A DNA stretch of 64,000 nt, taken from assembly GCF_018687535.1 (NCBI RefSeq), contig NZ_CP061295.1, forward strand, positions 310,001-374,000, written 5' to 3'. The notes below the pieces were generated by a model. That model searched no databases, was not told where the DNA came from, and worked only from the letters and a program-made list of their open reading frames with translations. Source of the DNA: Polynucleobacter sp. MWH-S4W17. GTDB taxonomy: Bacteria > Pseudomonadota > Gammaproteobacteria > Burkholderiales > Burkholderiaceae. A program made the position numbers and the translations under genes. Positions 1 through 7,828 of the stretch are shown here, piece by piece (within the stretch, counting starts at the first letter, position 1; each line of letters starts with the position of its first letter).

Positions 1-120
1 AGGTCGTTTGGAGAGCTTAAGAAGGCAGGTATTCAAATGGCATTCACCACTGAGGAATCGAATCAATTTCTATCAATTAGAAAATATTCAATACCAAGAT
101 TTTCATATCTAAAAAAGTAA
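1..120 (+). CDS. C-terminal end of a polysaccharide deacetylase-like protein (5' end outside window)
   Basis: A reading frame is open from the first base and ends in TAA at 118-120, giving 39 residues. The pattern GELKKAGIQMAFTTEE followed by a basic IPRF stretch resembles the C-terminus of NodB-type polysaccharide deacetylases, where an 'aFTTE....lpR' tail follows the last barrel strand. That assignment rests on a short tail only. It lies 10 bp upstream of a glycosyltransferase frame on the same strand, which fits a polysaccharide operon. Confidence 0.45.
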   Translation, partial: RSFGELKKAGIQMAFTTEESNQFLSIRKYSIPRFSYLKK

Positions 121-130
121 ATCTCACCAA

Positions 131-190
131 TTGAAGATACTACAAATTAACGGGTCAAAAGAGGGGGGGTGGTGCAAGCTCTATTTGTAA
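131..190 (+). other. Frame-displaced N-terminus of the following glycosyltransferase
   Basis: From a TTG at 131 the frame reads LKILQINGSKEGG, a typical opening of GT4 glycosyltransferases. It then runs to a TAA at 188-190. If the run of seven G at 163-169 had six, the frame would continue as EGGGASSICN directly into the frame starting at 192. The first beta strand and the glycine-rich loop of the enzyme are therefore encoded here but out of frame. This is either a natural slippage/phase-variable state, a real inactivating mutation or a homopolymer sequencing error. Confidence 0.7.
163..169 (+). repeat. Seven-G homopolymer tract at the frameshift
   Basis: A run of seven G lies in a very AT-rich context, 32 bases after the probable start codon of the glycosyltransferase. 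Removing one G restores the conserved N-terminal frame. G tracts inside the 5' part of surface-glycan transferase genes are classic slipped-strand sites, although seven G is at the short end for efficient slippage. Confidence 0.6.
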
Positions 191-191
191 T

Positions 192-1346
192 ATGCTTTAC
201 AGAAGATTGCTTGACGACAAAATCCATGCAGAACAAATAAGTAGGACTCATTACTCAAAAAATGGAACTGAGTATTTATTTGGGGCAACGACCATACTAT
301 TAGACAAGGTAATAAGAAGGTTAAATTATCACTTTGGATTCGATTTTCAAAACCCATTAATAAAATTAAAATTAATGGGTATGATTGATAAAGATACAAT
401 TATACATTTGCATAATTCTGTAGATTTTCTAAGTATTAATACAATTAGAAGATTGGCTAAAGATAATAAATTAATAATTACTATGCATGACATGTGGTAT
501 TTGACTGCCAGATGTTCACACTCTTTTTCTTGTAATGGATGGAGGCAAGGTTGCTCTCCATGTAATTATTTAAAAAATAGCCCACCCGTTCAACTTGACA
601 GGTCTTCAATAATAGCCAAATATAAAAAAGAGCTCTTCAATAACAAGAATATCAGATTCGTTTCCCCATCTATTTGGATAGCGGATTTAGCAAAGCAATC
701 ATGGTTTGGAAGTGGAAAAAATATCAAAATAGAGGTAATTAATAATGGAATTAATTATCATAAATTTACAGACGTCAAAATTGACAATAGAAAAAATGAA
801 ATATTTTCAATAGCCGTTAATGCTGTAAATTTTGAGAATAATTTATATAAAAATTACAAGTTGACAGTTGATGTAATATCTGGAATGGCATTAAAGGGTA
901 TTGAATGCAAGTTTTATCTAATTGGGGCCAAGGAAAAAAATTTCAAAATAGGTGAAATTGAGGTTGAGCAAACGGGATATATTTCAAAGTTGAAAGTGGC
1001 TGAAATACTTCAGAGATCTCATTTATTCTTGCATTTGGCGAAAGCAGACCATATGCCACTTGCGATTGCAGAGGCGATGTATTTTAAATTGCCAATAGTT
1101 GCAACTAATGTAGGTGCAATATCTGAATTGGTAGCAGATATGGACTTAAATGGTAATGAAGAGAATGGCAATGGATATTTGGTGGATATCAAAGCTACGG
1201 CTGATGAAGTAATAGGTAAAATAAAAAAAATTAAAGATAATGAAAAAATATATGAATTATTGGCAGGTAACTCAAAAATTAAATCCTTGAATTACGAATT
1301 TGAAGATATGTATAAAAAATATTTATACTTGTATAAAGAAAATTAG
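192..1346 (+). CDS. Glycosyltransferase, GT4 family (5' end displaced by a one-base shift)
   Basis: This frame encodes a 384-residue cytoplasmic glycosyltransferase acting in surface polysaccharide assembly. Visible family features are the IIHLHNSVDFLSI strand, the THHDMW-like segment MHDMWYLTARCSHS followed by a cysteine cluster (C..GWRQGCSPC) near residues 110-130, and the C-terminal nucleotide-sugar motif PLAIAEAMYFKLPIVATNVGA near residue 300. Relatives start with a K(V/I)LQIN...GGGA segment. That segment is present just upstream but in another frame (131-190), so the ATG at 192 is only the first in-frame start after the G tract and the enzyme made from it would lack its N-terminal strand. 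The acceptor and sugar are unknown. Confidence 0.8.
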   Translation: MLYRRLLDDKIHAEQISRTHYSKNGTEYLFGATTILLDKVIRRLNYHFGFDFQNPLIKLKLMGMIDKDTIIHLHNSVDFLSINTIRRLAKDNKLIITMHDMWYLTARCSHSFSCNGWRQGCSPCNYLKNSPPVQLDRSSIIAKYKKELFNNKNIRFVSPSIWIADLAKQSWFGSGKNIKIEVINNGINYHKFTDVKIDNRKNEIFSIAVNAVNFENNLYKNYKLTVDVISGMALKGIECKFYLIGAKEKNFKIGEIEVEQTGYISKLKVAEILQRSHLFLHLAKADHMPLAIAEAMYFKLPIVATNVGAISELVADMDLNGNEENGNGYLVDIKATADEVIGKIKKIKDNEKIYELLAGNSKIKSLNYEFEDMYKKYLYLYKEN

Positions 1347-1353
1347 TGCAAAT

Positions 1354-1935
1354 ATGAAAATATTGAATTATTTAAAATTAAAAATTAATAACGTACTTTT
1401 TAAAATCGGATATAAAATTAGTAGCACCAAGATTATTTATCCCGTAGAAATTGATTCTGAGGAAATAAATTTTTTAAATAAATACTTAGAAAAACAAGAA
1501 TTTAAAAATTCATTATTAACAATATTTAACTTAATTTCAGCATGTAAATGGCTATCAAAAAATAATTTTGGTGACCATATCTCAATTAATTGTCAAGCTA
1601 GATATCATGAAATGATAGTTAATTTTATATTAAATAAAAATAACTTTAAAAGAAATATTTATAAGCTGAACAAAAATCCAGAAATTATGATGGACATAGC
1701 TTCTATTCATGAATGCGGAATTTTAAGGCTTGGCTACATGGACTATGACACAACAAAAAAAGTATTAGATTATATGGATAGTAAGATAATTCCTGGCGGA
1801 CTAATTTTTTTTGAGGAATATGGGATCTGGAGTGGTCATAAAAAAGCAATTGATGAATATATCAGCAAAAATGTAAAAAATTCATATTTACAGCATATAG
1901 ACAATAAGGAAAGAATGCTTGTGCATTTAGGATAG
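1354..1935 (+). CDS. TylF/MycF-like methyltransferase-fold protein, probably divergent or inactive
   Basis: 193 residues from the ATG at 1354. An upstream in-frame start lies inside the glycosyltransferase gene and is less likely. The C-terminal half aligns by eye with macrocin-O-methyltransferase (TylF) proteins: LRLGYMDYDTTKKVLDYM, then IIPGGLIFFEEYGIWSGHKKAIDEY. In active members the first stretch carries a metal-binding Asp (LDGDxYEST) and the second reads DDYG. Here these are GYMDYDTT and EEYG, and no glycine-rich SAM loop is visible upstream. It may act as a divergent or degenerate O-methyltransferase for the glycan. Base composition is very AT-rich like its neighbours. Confidence 0.55.
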   Translation: MKILNYLKLKINNVLFKIGYKISSTKIIYPVEIDSEEINFLNKYLEKQEFKNSLLTIFNLISACKWLSKNNFGDHISINCQARYHEMIVNFILNKNNFKRNIYKLNKNPEIMMDIASIHECGILRLGYMDYDTTKKVLDYMDSKIIPGGLIFFEEYGIWSGHKKAIDEYISKNVKNSYLQHIDNKERMLVHLG

Positions 1936-1937
1936 AT

Positions 1938-2525
1938 ATGTTGATTATAGATACGAAATGGGATAATTTTTCCGATTATATAAATTCATTATCCAATCCC
2001 GCTCAAAAAAATTATAGAGCCGCGAAAAAAAGAAATGCTGATTTGGATTATTGCGAAATTCAATATGACGAAGCTCTAGTTGATAAATACATGAAAATAT
2101 GGGAGCGGCAATTAGTTCATGGTGAGCCAGTTACATGGAATTTTAAAATTAATTATTTGCGAAAGTTGGCAAAAAAAAATAAATTAAAAGTATTTAGTGG
2201 TGGAGATTTAGCAATACATTTTATAGAGAAAAGAGGTGGATATTGGCTCTGTCATGCTCCGCTATATGATAAGATTAACAATGATAGATATTTAGCTAAG
2301 TGGATGTGGTTTAAATTAATTGAATATGCTATTAATAATAATATGATGCCATTGGATATGGGTGGAGGGCCCAACAACTGGCGAAAATATATTGAAGATA
2401 GGGAAAAATTTCCATCCCAAAAATATAAGTGGATGTATGTGCCGGAGAATATTAAAAATAACCCTAAAGATTGCACGCAATATCATTATAGCTGGCTAAC
2501 TAAAAAATTAATAGTTAGTAAGTGA
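1938..2525 (+). CDS. GNAT-superfamily acyltransferase (Acetyltransf_6/FemAB-like)
   Basis: 195 residues, starting two bases after the previous stop. The segment IHFIEKRGGYWLCHAPLYDKINNDRYLAKWMWFKLIE followed by a PLDMGGGPNNWRKYIEDREKFPSQKY tail is the pattern of the 'GNAT_6' acetyltransferases: ligand-facing strand, long helix, then D-(F/M)-G-x-G and an F..K motif. Full members are usually longer (over 300 residues), so this is a short version. In this setting it would most plausibly acylate an amino sugar or a sugar-linked amino acid of the repeat unit. The substrate cannot be read from the sequence. Confidence 0.55.
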   Translation: MLIIDTKWDNFSDYINSLSNPAQKNYRAAKKRNADLDYCEIQYDEALVDKYMKIWERQLVHGEPVTWNFKINYLRKLAKKNKLKVFSGGDLAIHFIEKRGGYWLCHAPLYDKINNDRYLAKWMWFKLIEYAINNNMMPLDMGGGPNNWRKYIEDREKFPSQKYKWMYVPENIKNNPKDCTQYHYSWLTKKLIVSK

Positions 2526-2549
2526 GAATTTAAATTGAATATTTTATAA

Positions 2550-3998
2550 GTGATAGCAAAATCAATAGCATGGTCAATGATGGCAGAATTTTTGCCAAGA
2601 ATCATATCCCCATTAACATTCATAATTGTTGCTAGAAACATAACGCCCCATGACTATGGATTGGTATCGTCTGCTATATTAGTAGTGGCTTTTTTTAGAA
2701 ATTTTTGGGAAACATCTATTAGCAAACTAATAGTTCAAGAAAATAAAGACATTAATAATGTACTAAATTGCTGCTTTCAAATTAGCATGAAAATAGCAGT
2801 TGTAGAGTCAGTGCTGCTATATGTATTTTCAAAAATCATATCAAATCTATTATTTAATGACACAGATGTTTCATTCTTAATTATTTCATTGATTCCGCAG
2901 ATCATTATTGGTAGTTTGACGGTAGTACAGATGGGTTTACTGCAAAAAAAAATGAAGTTTAATATCATTTTTTGGGTGCAGTTAATAAATGCTGGATCAA
3001 CTTTTATCATAGTATTAGTTTATTCATTCTATACTTTAAATTATAAAATATTGATTTTTGGTATAGTTGTTGGACAAATGCTTGGGGCTATATATATATG
3101 GTTGAAGGTTAAATGGAAGCCAATAAATATATTTTCTAGAAAAAAAATAGGGATAAAAAATAGTCGAATACTATTATGGGGTTATGCAGATGGTATATTG
3201 AGTTGGGCATACACTTGGCTAGATAGTTTATTGGTAGCTTTATTCCTAAGTATTACAACGCTCGGGTTGTATAGAACTGGAAGCATGGTGGTCATAATGG
3301 GATTTGGAATGATAGTTTACCCATTATCTCCAGTTTTCTATAGTTACTATTCTAAAAATATTTTAGAATATGACGCAATGAGGGAGGCGCATTTTATTAC
3401 TCATGTCCAGGCAGCAATATTTTCGATTGCCCTCCCCTTGGGCATAGCCTTTATATTTTTTGGAAATGATATAAATGTAATAATTGGGGATAAGTGGAGC
3501 GGTATTGGTAAAATAATAGGCTCACTTGGTTTGGCTAATGCGATAAACTGGTTGACTGCAATAAATACAGATGTTTATCGCGCTCAAGGAAGGCAGAATT
3601 TACAAACTAAAATTCAAATTCTCAAATTTTCATACCACTTACCGGCCTACTATTTGGCAATTGTATATTCATTAGATTTATTTCTATTAGTAAGAATAAT
3701 AATATCTATTATTGATGTTACTTTCGATATTTATCTACAAAAAATATATATTAAAATATCAATAAGAAACGCTCTAAAGGCATATTTTCCAATTATCTAT
3801 AGTGCAATTCCATACATTTTATTGATTCTACTGTTAAAGGCTGCTTATAATAGCAGTAGTAATATTATTATTTTGTTAATAGAGGTTATGCTATATTTAA
3901 TTCTAGTAATTATGAGTTATTTTATAATTAGCAAAAGAAATCATTTAATAAAATCAATGATTTCTAAATTAAAAATTAGATTTTACAAAACTACATGA
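2550..3998 (+). CDS. wzx: Wzx-type polysaccharide flippase
   Basis: 482 residues from a GTG start with only a poor ribosome-binding site. The protein is almost entirely hydrophobic, with about twelve to fourteen predicted membrane segments from residue 10 onward. It has the family's N-terminal IAWSMMAEFLPRIISPLTFIIVARNITPHDYGLV segment: small polar start, then ARxLxPxDYG. This places it in the MOP/Polysacc_synt_3 flippase group that moves the undecaprenyl-linked repeat unit to the periplasmic face. It is followed, with a four-base ATGA overlap, by a ParB-like small protein and then by Wzy, the normal company of Wzx in a Wzy-dependent pathway. Confidence 0.85.
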   Translation: MIAKSIAWSMMAEFLPRIISPLTFIIVARNITPHDYGLVSSAILVVAFFRNFWETSISKLIVQENKDINNVLNCCFQISMKIAVVESVLLYVFSKIISNLLFNDTDVSFLIISLIPQIIIGSLTVVQMGLLQKKMKFNIIFWVQLINAGSTFIIVLVYSFYTLNYKILIFGIVVGQMLGAIYIWLKVKWKPINIFSRKKIGIKNSRILLWGYADGILSWAYTWLDSLLVALFLSITTLGLYRTGSMVVIMGFGMIVYPLSPVFYSYYSKNILEYDAMREAHFITHVQAAIFSIALPLGIAFIFFGNDINVIIGDKWSGIGKIIGSLGLANAINWLTAINTDVYRAQGRQNLQTKIQILKFSYHLPAYYLAIVYSLDLFLLVRIIISIIDVTFDIYLQKIYIKISIRNALKAYFPIIYSAIPYILLILLLKAAYNSSSNIIILLIEVMLYLILVIMSYFIISKRNHLIKSMISKLKIRFYKTT

Positions 3999-4435
3999 AT
4001 ATATTGATACCTAAATACTTAAGTAAATTTAAATATATCGAACATAAAATACTACCAATAGATAAATGTCTTGTTGGGGAAAATTTTAACAATAAATTAA
4101 TTTACAGAGGCATTGAAAATACAATTCACTATAGATTGATATCAGATTATATAAATAACAAAGAAAATATATCTACAGCATCATTGTATTTGGATTACAT
4201 TGCTAAAAATAAGCAAAATCATAAGCTATTAGAATTTTATAGCCTAGCAGATGATATAATAAAAAACGGTTATAACTATGAAATATACCCAATTCTTGTT
4301 TTTAAAAACTATAGGAATATAAAAAACATATTTTGCAGTTATTATTGTGTTATTGATGGATTTCATAGGTTATCCATATTGAAAGCGTTAGGTTTTACAA
4401 AAATTAATATTGCAGTAATGAAATATATTAGATAA
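3995..4435 (+). CDS. Small ParB/sulfiredoxin-fold domain protein
   Basis: 146 residues, translationally coupled to wzx by an ATGA overlap. Near the C-terminus (about residues 118-133) it has YCVIDGFHRLSILKALGF. This is the DGxHRLxALxxLG signature of the ParB N-terminal/sulfiredoxin fold, preceded by a PILVFKNYRN strand. There is no DNA-binding helix-turn-helix, so a plasmid-partition role is unlikely. Some proteins of this fold (SbnI, SerK) are free-serine kinases, so a small-molecule or sugar phosphotransfer role in the glycan locus is possible but unproven. Very AT-rich. Confidence 0.6.
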   Translation: MNILIPKYLSKFKYIEHKILPIDKCLVGENFNNKLIYRGIENTIHYRLISDYINNKENISTASLYLDYIAKNKQNHKLLEFYSLADDIIKNGYNYEIYPILVFKNYRNIKNIFCSYYCVIDGFHRLSILKALGFTKINIAVMKYIR

Positions 4436-4470
4436 AACTTTAGAAAAAATTATTTTATATAATCTTAAAT

Positions 4471-5694
4471 ATGAGTAATTCGATTGATGTAAATAGATAT
4501 AATGTCTTTGAAGAATTAAATAAATATCAAGGTCGATATGCTGTTATTAGAAATAGTTCATCCGGTGGTGATATTGATATCATCGTTGATGATATTGAAA
4601 AATTTAAATGTTTTCTTTTCAAAAATCAATATGTTTTATTTGAAAATAACGAAGCATCATTAAAATTTATAAAGTTTTCCAATGACTGTAGGTGGTTATT
4701 AATTGATATTACAATTTCATTTGATTTAAGTTTTTTTTCTATTGCAAATTCCTCTTTAAAATCATTATTAGAAGAGCGATATTTCGATGTAGACGCTATA
4801 CCAAAAATTAAGTTAGAAGAAGAGTTTCTTATTAATTTACTTCACGTTTATAAATTTAAGCAAGGCGATCTTGATAGATTTTTTAAATATAATAATTATG
4901 AGAATGTAATAGTCAACAAGAATAATTCAATTATTTATAATATGCTACTGGATGTATTAAATGTTTCAAATATCCCAACACTTAATATTGGTAATATTGA
5001 AAATCTATTTAAATCAATGAGAGCTATATTTAAGTATAAAGTAGTTAAACCTTCCCTATTATCAAGAATAATAAGTAGAGTTTCAAAATTTTTCACTAGA
5101 GATGCCATTGTATTTATGGGGCCAGATGGTTCAGGAAAAAGCTCTCTTACTGAGATTTTTTCCAGTTTACAGTGGCCGAAAATAAAAATCCAATATATGG
5201 GCCCTCTAAGAATCGAAAGTATTAATCCTATATTGAGACCTTTATTACTATTTTTTGTTGATTTAAGGAGTCGCTCAAGAAAAAAATCAATCCTTGGAAT
5301 TTTAAGTAGATTTTTTTGTGCAACATTTACGTATATTGATTTTATAGAACGCTATATAAAAAATAAATATTTTGTCGGATCAGGCGGTCTAGTGATTTAT
5401 GACAGATATCCTTATGATATGTATTTTAGGAATCCAACCTTAATAAATAAAATAATTTATATTAAGTTATTTATTAAGCCAAAATTTATTTTTTTATGCG
5501 GAGGGGATGGGTTCAAAATAAATCAGAGGAAGCCTGAGTTAAGCCCTGACGCCATTAATAATACAACTGAATTATATAAAAAAATATTTTCAACAAATAA
5601 AGATAATTATATTTTTATTGATACTGTTTCGAATGATATTAATAAAACTATAAGTTTAATATTGCCATTGTTGATTGAAAAAACAAAAAGATAG
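4471..5694 (+). CDS. Two-domain protein: nucleotidyltransferase-like N-terminus and thymidylate-kinase-like C-terminus
   Basis: 407 residues. Residues 22-45 read RYAVIRNSSSGGDIDIIVDD, resembling the GG/S-x-D-x-D active site of nucleotidyltransferase-fold proteins. From about residue 211 there is a P-loop kinase with Walker A GPDGSGKSS, and later the DRYPYD motif typical of thymidylate-kinase-like proteins (around residue 309). Proteins of this build occur in polysaccharide loci of many bacteria and are usually left without a function. It probably phosphorylates or nucleotidylates a sugar or lipid intermediate. It is not expected to be the housekeeping dTMP kinase. Very AT-rich. Confidence 0.65.
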   Translation: MSNSIDVNRYNVFEELNKYQGRYAVIRNSSSGGDIDIIVDDIEKFKCFLFKNQYVLFENNEASLKFIKFSNDCRWLLIDITISFDLSFFSIANSSLKSLLEERYFDVDAIPKIKLEEEFLINLLHVYKFKQGDLDRFFKYNNYENVIVNKNNSIIYNMLLDVLNVSNIPTLNIGNIENLFKSMRAIFKYKVVKPSLLSRIISRVSKFFTRDAIVFMGPDGSGKSSLTEIFSSLQWPKIKIQYMGPLRIESINPILRPLLLFFVDLRSRSRKKSILGILSRFFCATFTYIDFIERYIKNKYFVGSGGLVIYDRYPYDMYFRNPTLINKIIYIKLFIKPKFIFLCGGDGFKINQRKPELSPDAINNTTELYKKIFSTNKDNYIFIDTVSNDINKTISLILPLLIEKTKR

Positions 5695-5702
5695 TTAATT
5701 TA

Positions 5703-6932
5703 ATGACTATTTATTTTTTCATTTTGTTAGTGCTTCAATTAATTCTTTTTTTTATATGGTTTAGGCGATATCCTAATAATATAATTACAGATTGTTCATT
5801 TTATTTTATCGCTCTTGCAATCTTATATATTCTAATCCCATCAATTTATTTATCAATGGATTATATTCCATTGATAAATATGATTAACCATTCAGAAAAT
5901 AGCATTCACTATCAACTTTATTATTCTTTATATTTTGAATCAATTCTATCGATCTACTTATTTATAAAAATTGTTAATTCTACCAATAGATGTATTACTA
6001 TTTTTAATTTAATATCTATAAATATTAAATTCATATTAGCTATATATTTAATTTCATCTTTATATATTATTATTGTGTTTTTAAATTTTTTTCCTCCATA
6101 CGAAATATTGTGGAGCAATAGATCATTAGCAAGTGAGCTTTCAACTTCTTTCAATACTATATATAAATTTGAATTTATATATAGTATTATATATTCCATA
6201 ACTATATATATGGCATTAAAATTTAAATCAATTAAATTTTTGTTTTTACTTACACCATATATACTCATGGACATATACTGCACTAATAGAACAATCTTAT
6301 TCCAGTCTTTAATGTGCTATATATCTATTCTCGTATTAAACCAAAGAAGAATTCCTTTTTTAAAGTTGATATTCTTTTCATTTTTAATAATTTCTCTTGA
6401 ATTTTTGAGGGTATTAAATTCAGATAATTCGTTAATAGATATTATTTCTTATCCGGGAGAGTTCATAAATACTTATATTGCGTCATTAGTAATTCTTGAA
6501 TCCTCAAATCATATTAATTTCTTTGAGCATGCTTTTTTTAGTTTAGGCAGAACATTTATTCCCTTATTAAATAGACTTTATGAGAGCCCTCCATTATTAA
6601 GTGATTTTTTAAATAATGAAATTTCGCTTCATTTCGGTTTTGGCGGTTCTCTTTTTAGTGGAATATTTATCTACAAGAGTTTTATTATTGAAATTGTATA
6701 TCCTTTAATAATTATAATAGGCCTTGAATTTATTAATTATTGTAAAAATAACTTAAAATACTTAGGTTTTTTTATTTTTTCATTTTATCTTTTTAATCTT
6801 CAGTTATTTTTTAGAACTGGTTTCATAGAAACTTTTTTTCAAATTTTTTATTACGTATTATTTAGCCTTTTCTGGTTTTATTTTTCATTCCTATTAATAA
6901 CTATAAATAAATCAAATTATTATAAACAATGA
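5703..6932 (+). CDS. wzy: Wzy-type O-antigen/capsule repeat-unit polymerase
   Basis: 409 residues of an integral membrane protein with roughly ten or more membrane helices and no soluble domain. As usual for Wzy, sequence motifs are weak. The assignment rests on topology, a large periplasmic loop in the middle-to-C-terminal part (around YESPPLLSDFLNNEISLHFGFGGSLFSG) and position between the flippase and transferase genes. It would polymerise lipid-linked repeat units on the periplasmic side. It overlaps the next gene by four bases (ATGA). Among the most AT-rich genes in the window. Confidence 0.75.
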   Translation: MTIYFFILLVLQLILFFIWFRRYPNNIITDCSFYFIALAILYILIPSIYLSMDYIPLINMINHSENSIHYQLYYSLYFESILSIYLFIKIVNSTNRCITIFNLISINIKFILAIYLISSLYIIIVFLNFFPPYEILWSNRSLASELSTSFNTIYKFEFIYSIIYSITIYMALKFKSIKFLFLLTPYILMDIYCTNRTILFQSLMCYISILVLNQRRIPFLKLIFFSFLIISLEFLRVLNSDNSLIDIISYPGEFINTYIASLVILESSNHINFFEHAFFSLGRTFIPLLNRLYESPPLLSDFLNNEISLHFGFGGSLFSGIFIYKSFIIEIVYPLIIIIGLEFINYCKNNLKYLGFFIFSFYLFNLQLFFRTGFIETFFQIFYYVLFSLFWFYFSFLLITINKSNYYKQ

Positions 6933-7810
6933 AAATTACGGCTAAATTATTCGGCGGAATAGGAAATCAGTTATTTATTTATGCTGCAGTTAGGCGTTTG
7001 GCGTTGAATAATAATTGTTCCCTATTTCTTGATATTAGTTCTGGATTTGCTAGTGATCAAGTTTATAAACGGACATTTCAGCTTAATCATTTCAAAATTA
7101 GCAATGAAGTAAGTTTTATTTATACTAAAAATACTTTTATTAAGAAAATTTTACGAAGAATTAATATTTTTATTAATAATTTACTGCCATTTAATTTTAG
7201 GTATTATATTATTCAGTATGGTAATGATTTTGACCCGAGGATAATTAGGATTAAAAATTTATTTAATTTATTCATAGAGGGTTATTGGCAAAGTGAATTC
7301 TATTTTTCTGATATAGAAAAGATTATACGGTCCGAATTAGAAATTATCCCACCGACTGATAATTTAAATAAACTTACTTCAGAACTAATATTATCATCTG
7401 AATCAGTTAGTGTACACATTAGATTTTTTAATGTAGATGATGTACAAAATTCTTTAAATATTATTGATTATTTAAAGAATTCTTTTAACATAATAGAATC
7501 AAAGTGCTATAATCCAAAATTCTTTATATTTTCAAATGACTTAGACCAAGCTCGTGAGCTATCAATTCTAAAGTTTAGGAATTGCACTTTTATTGGGCAT
7601 AATTATGGTGATGATCAGGCCTACGCTGATCTTTGGTTAATGTCTTTGTGTAAACACCACATTATTTCAAATAGTACATTTAGTTGGTGGGGTGCGTGGC
7701 TTGCAAATAATCAAGATGGAATAATTATTTCACCAAATATTGTTTCTAAAGACAATATTGTCTCTTGGGGGTTTGATGGAAATCTTCCATCCCATTGGAT
7801 TAAAATCTAA
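6929..7810 (+). CDS. GT11 family (alpha-1,2-fucosyltransferase-like) glycosyltransferase
   Basis: 293 residues. The N-terminal KLFGGIGNQLFIYAAVRRLA and the C-terminal HHIISNSTFSWWGAWLA (GT11 motif III) identify the family clearly. The GDP-binding motif, usually H-x-R-R-G-D-Y, here reads HIRFFNVDD with H163 and R165, so the second arginine is replaced by phenylalanine. GT11 enzymes transfer L-fucose from GDP-fucose. No GDP-fucose synthesis genes (gmd, fcl) are visible in this window, so either they lie elsewhere or the enzyme uses another GDP-sugar. Coupled to wzy. Confidence 0.85.
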   Translation: MKITAKLFGGIGNQLFIYAAVRRLALNNNCSLFLDISSGFASDQVYKRTFQLNHFKISNEVSFIYTKNTFIKKILRRINIFINNLLPFNFRYYIIQYGNDFDPRIIRIKNLFNLFIEGYWQSEFYFSDIEKIIRSELEIIPPTDNLNKLTSELILSSESVSVHIRFFNVDDVQNSLNIIDYLKNSFNIIESKCYNPKFFIFSNDLDQARELSILKFRNCTFIGHNYGDDQAYADLWLMSLCKHHIISNSTFSWWGAWLANNQDGIIISPNIVSKDNIVSWGFDGNLPSHWIKI

Positions 7811-7828
7811 ATTAAGTTGACCCTGTAA

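Noticed and set aside
3995-4435. ParB-like protein as a chromosome or plasmid partition factor
   Set aside because: No HTH or dimer domain, no parA neighbour and no parS-like site; it is embedded in a glycan operon.
6929-7810. GT11 gene as a pseudogene because of the changed HxRR motif
   Set aside because: The frame is full length, other GT11 motifs are intact and coupling to wzy is kept. A changed motif alone does not show loss of function.
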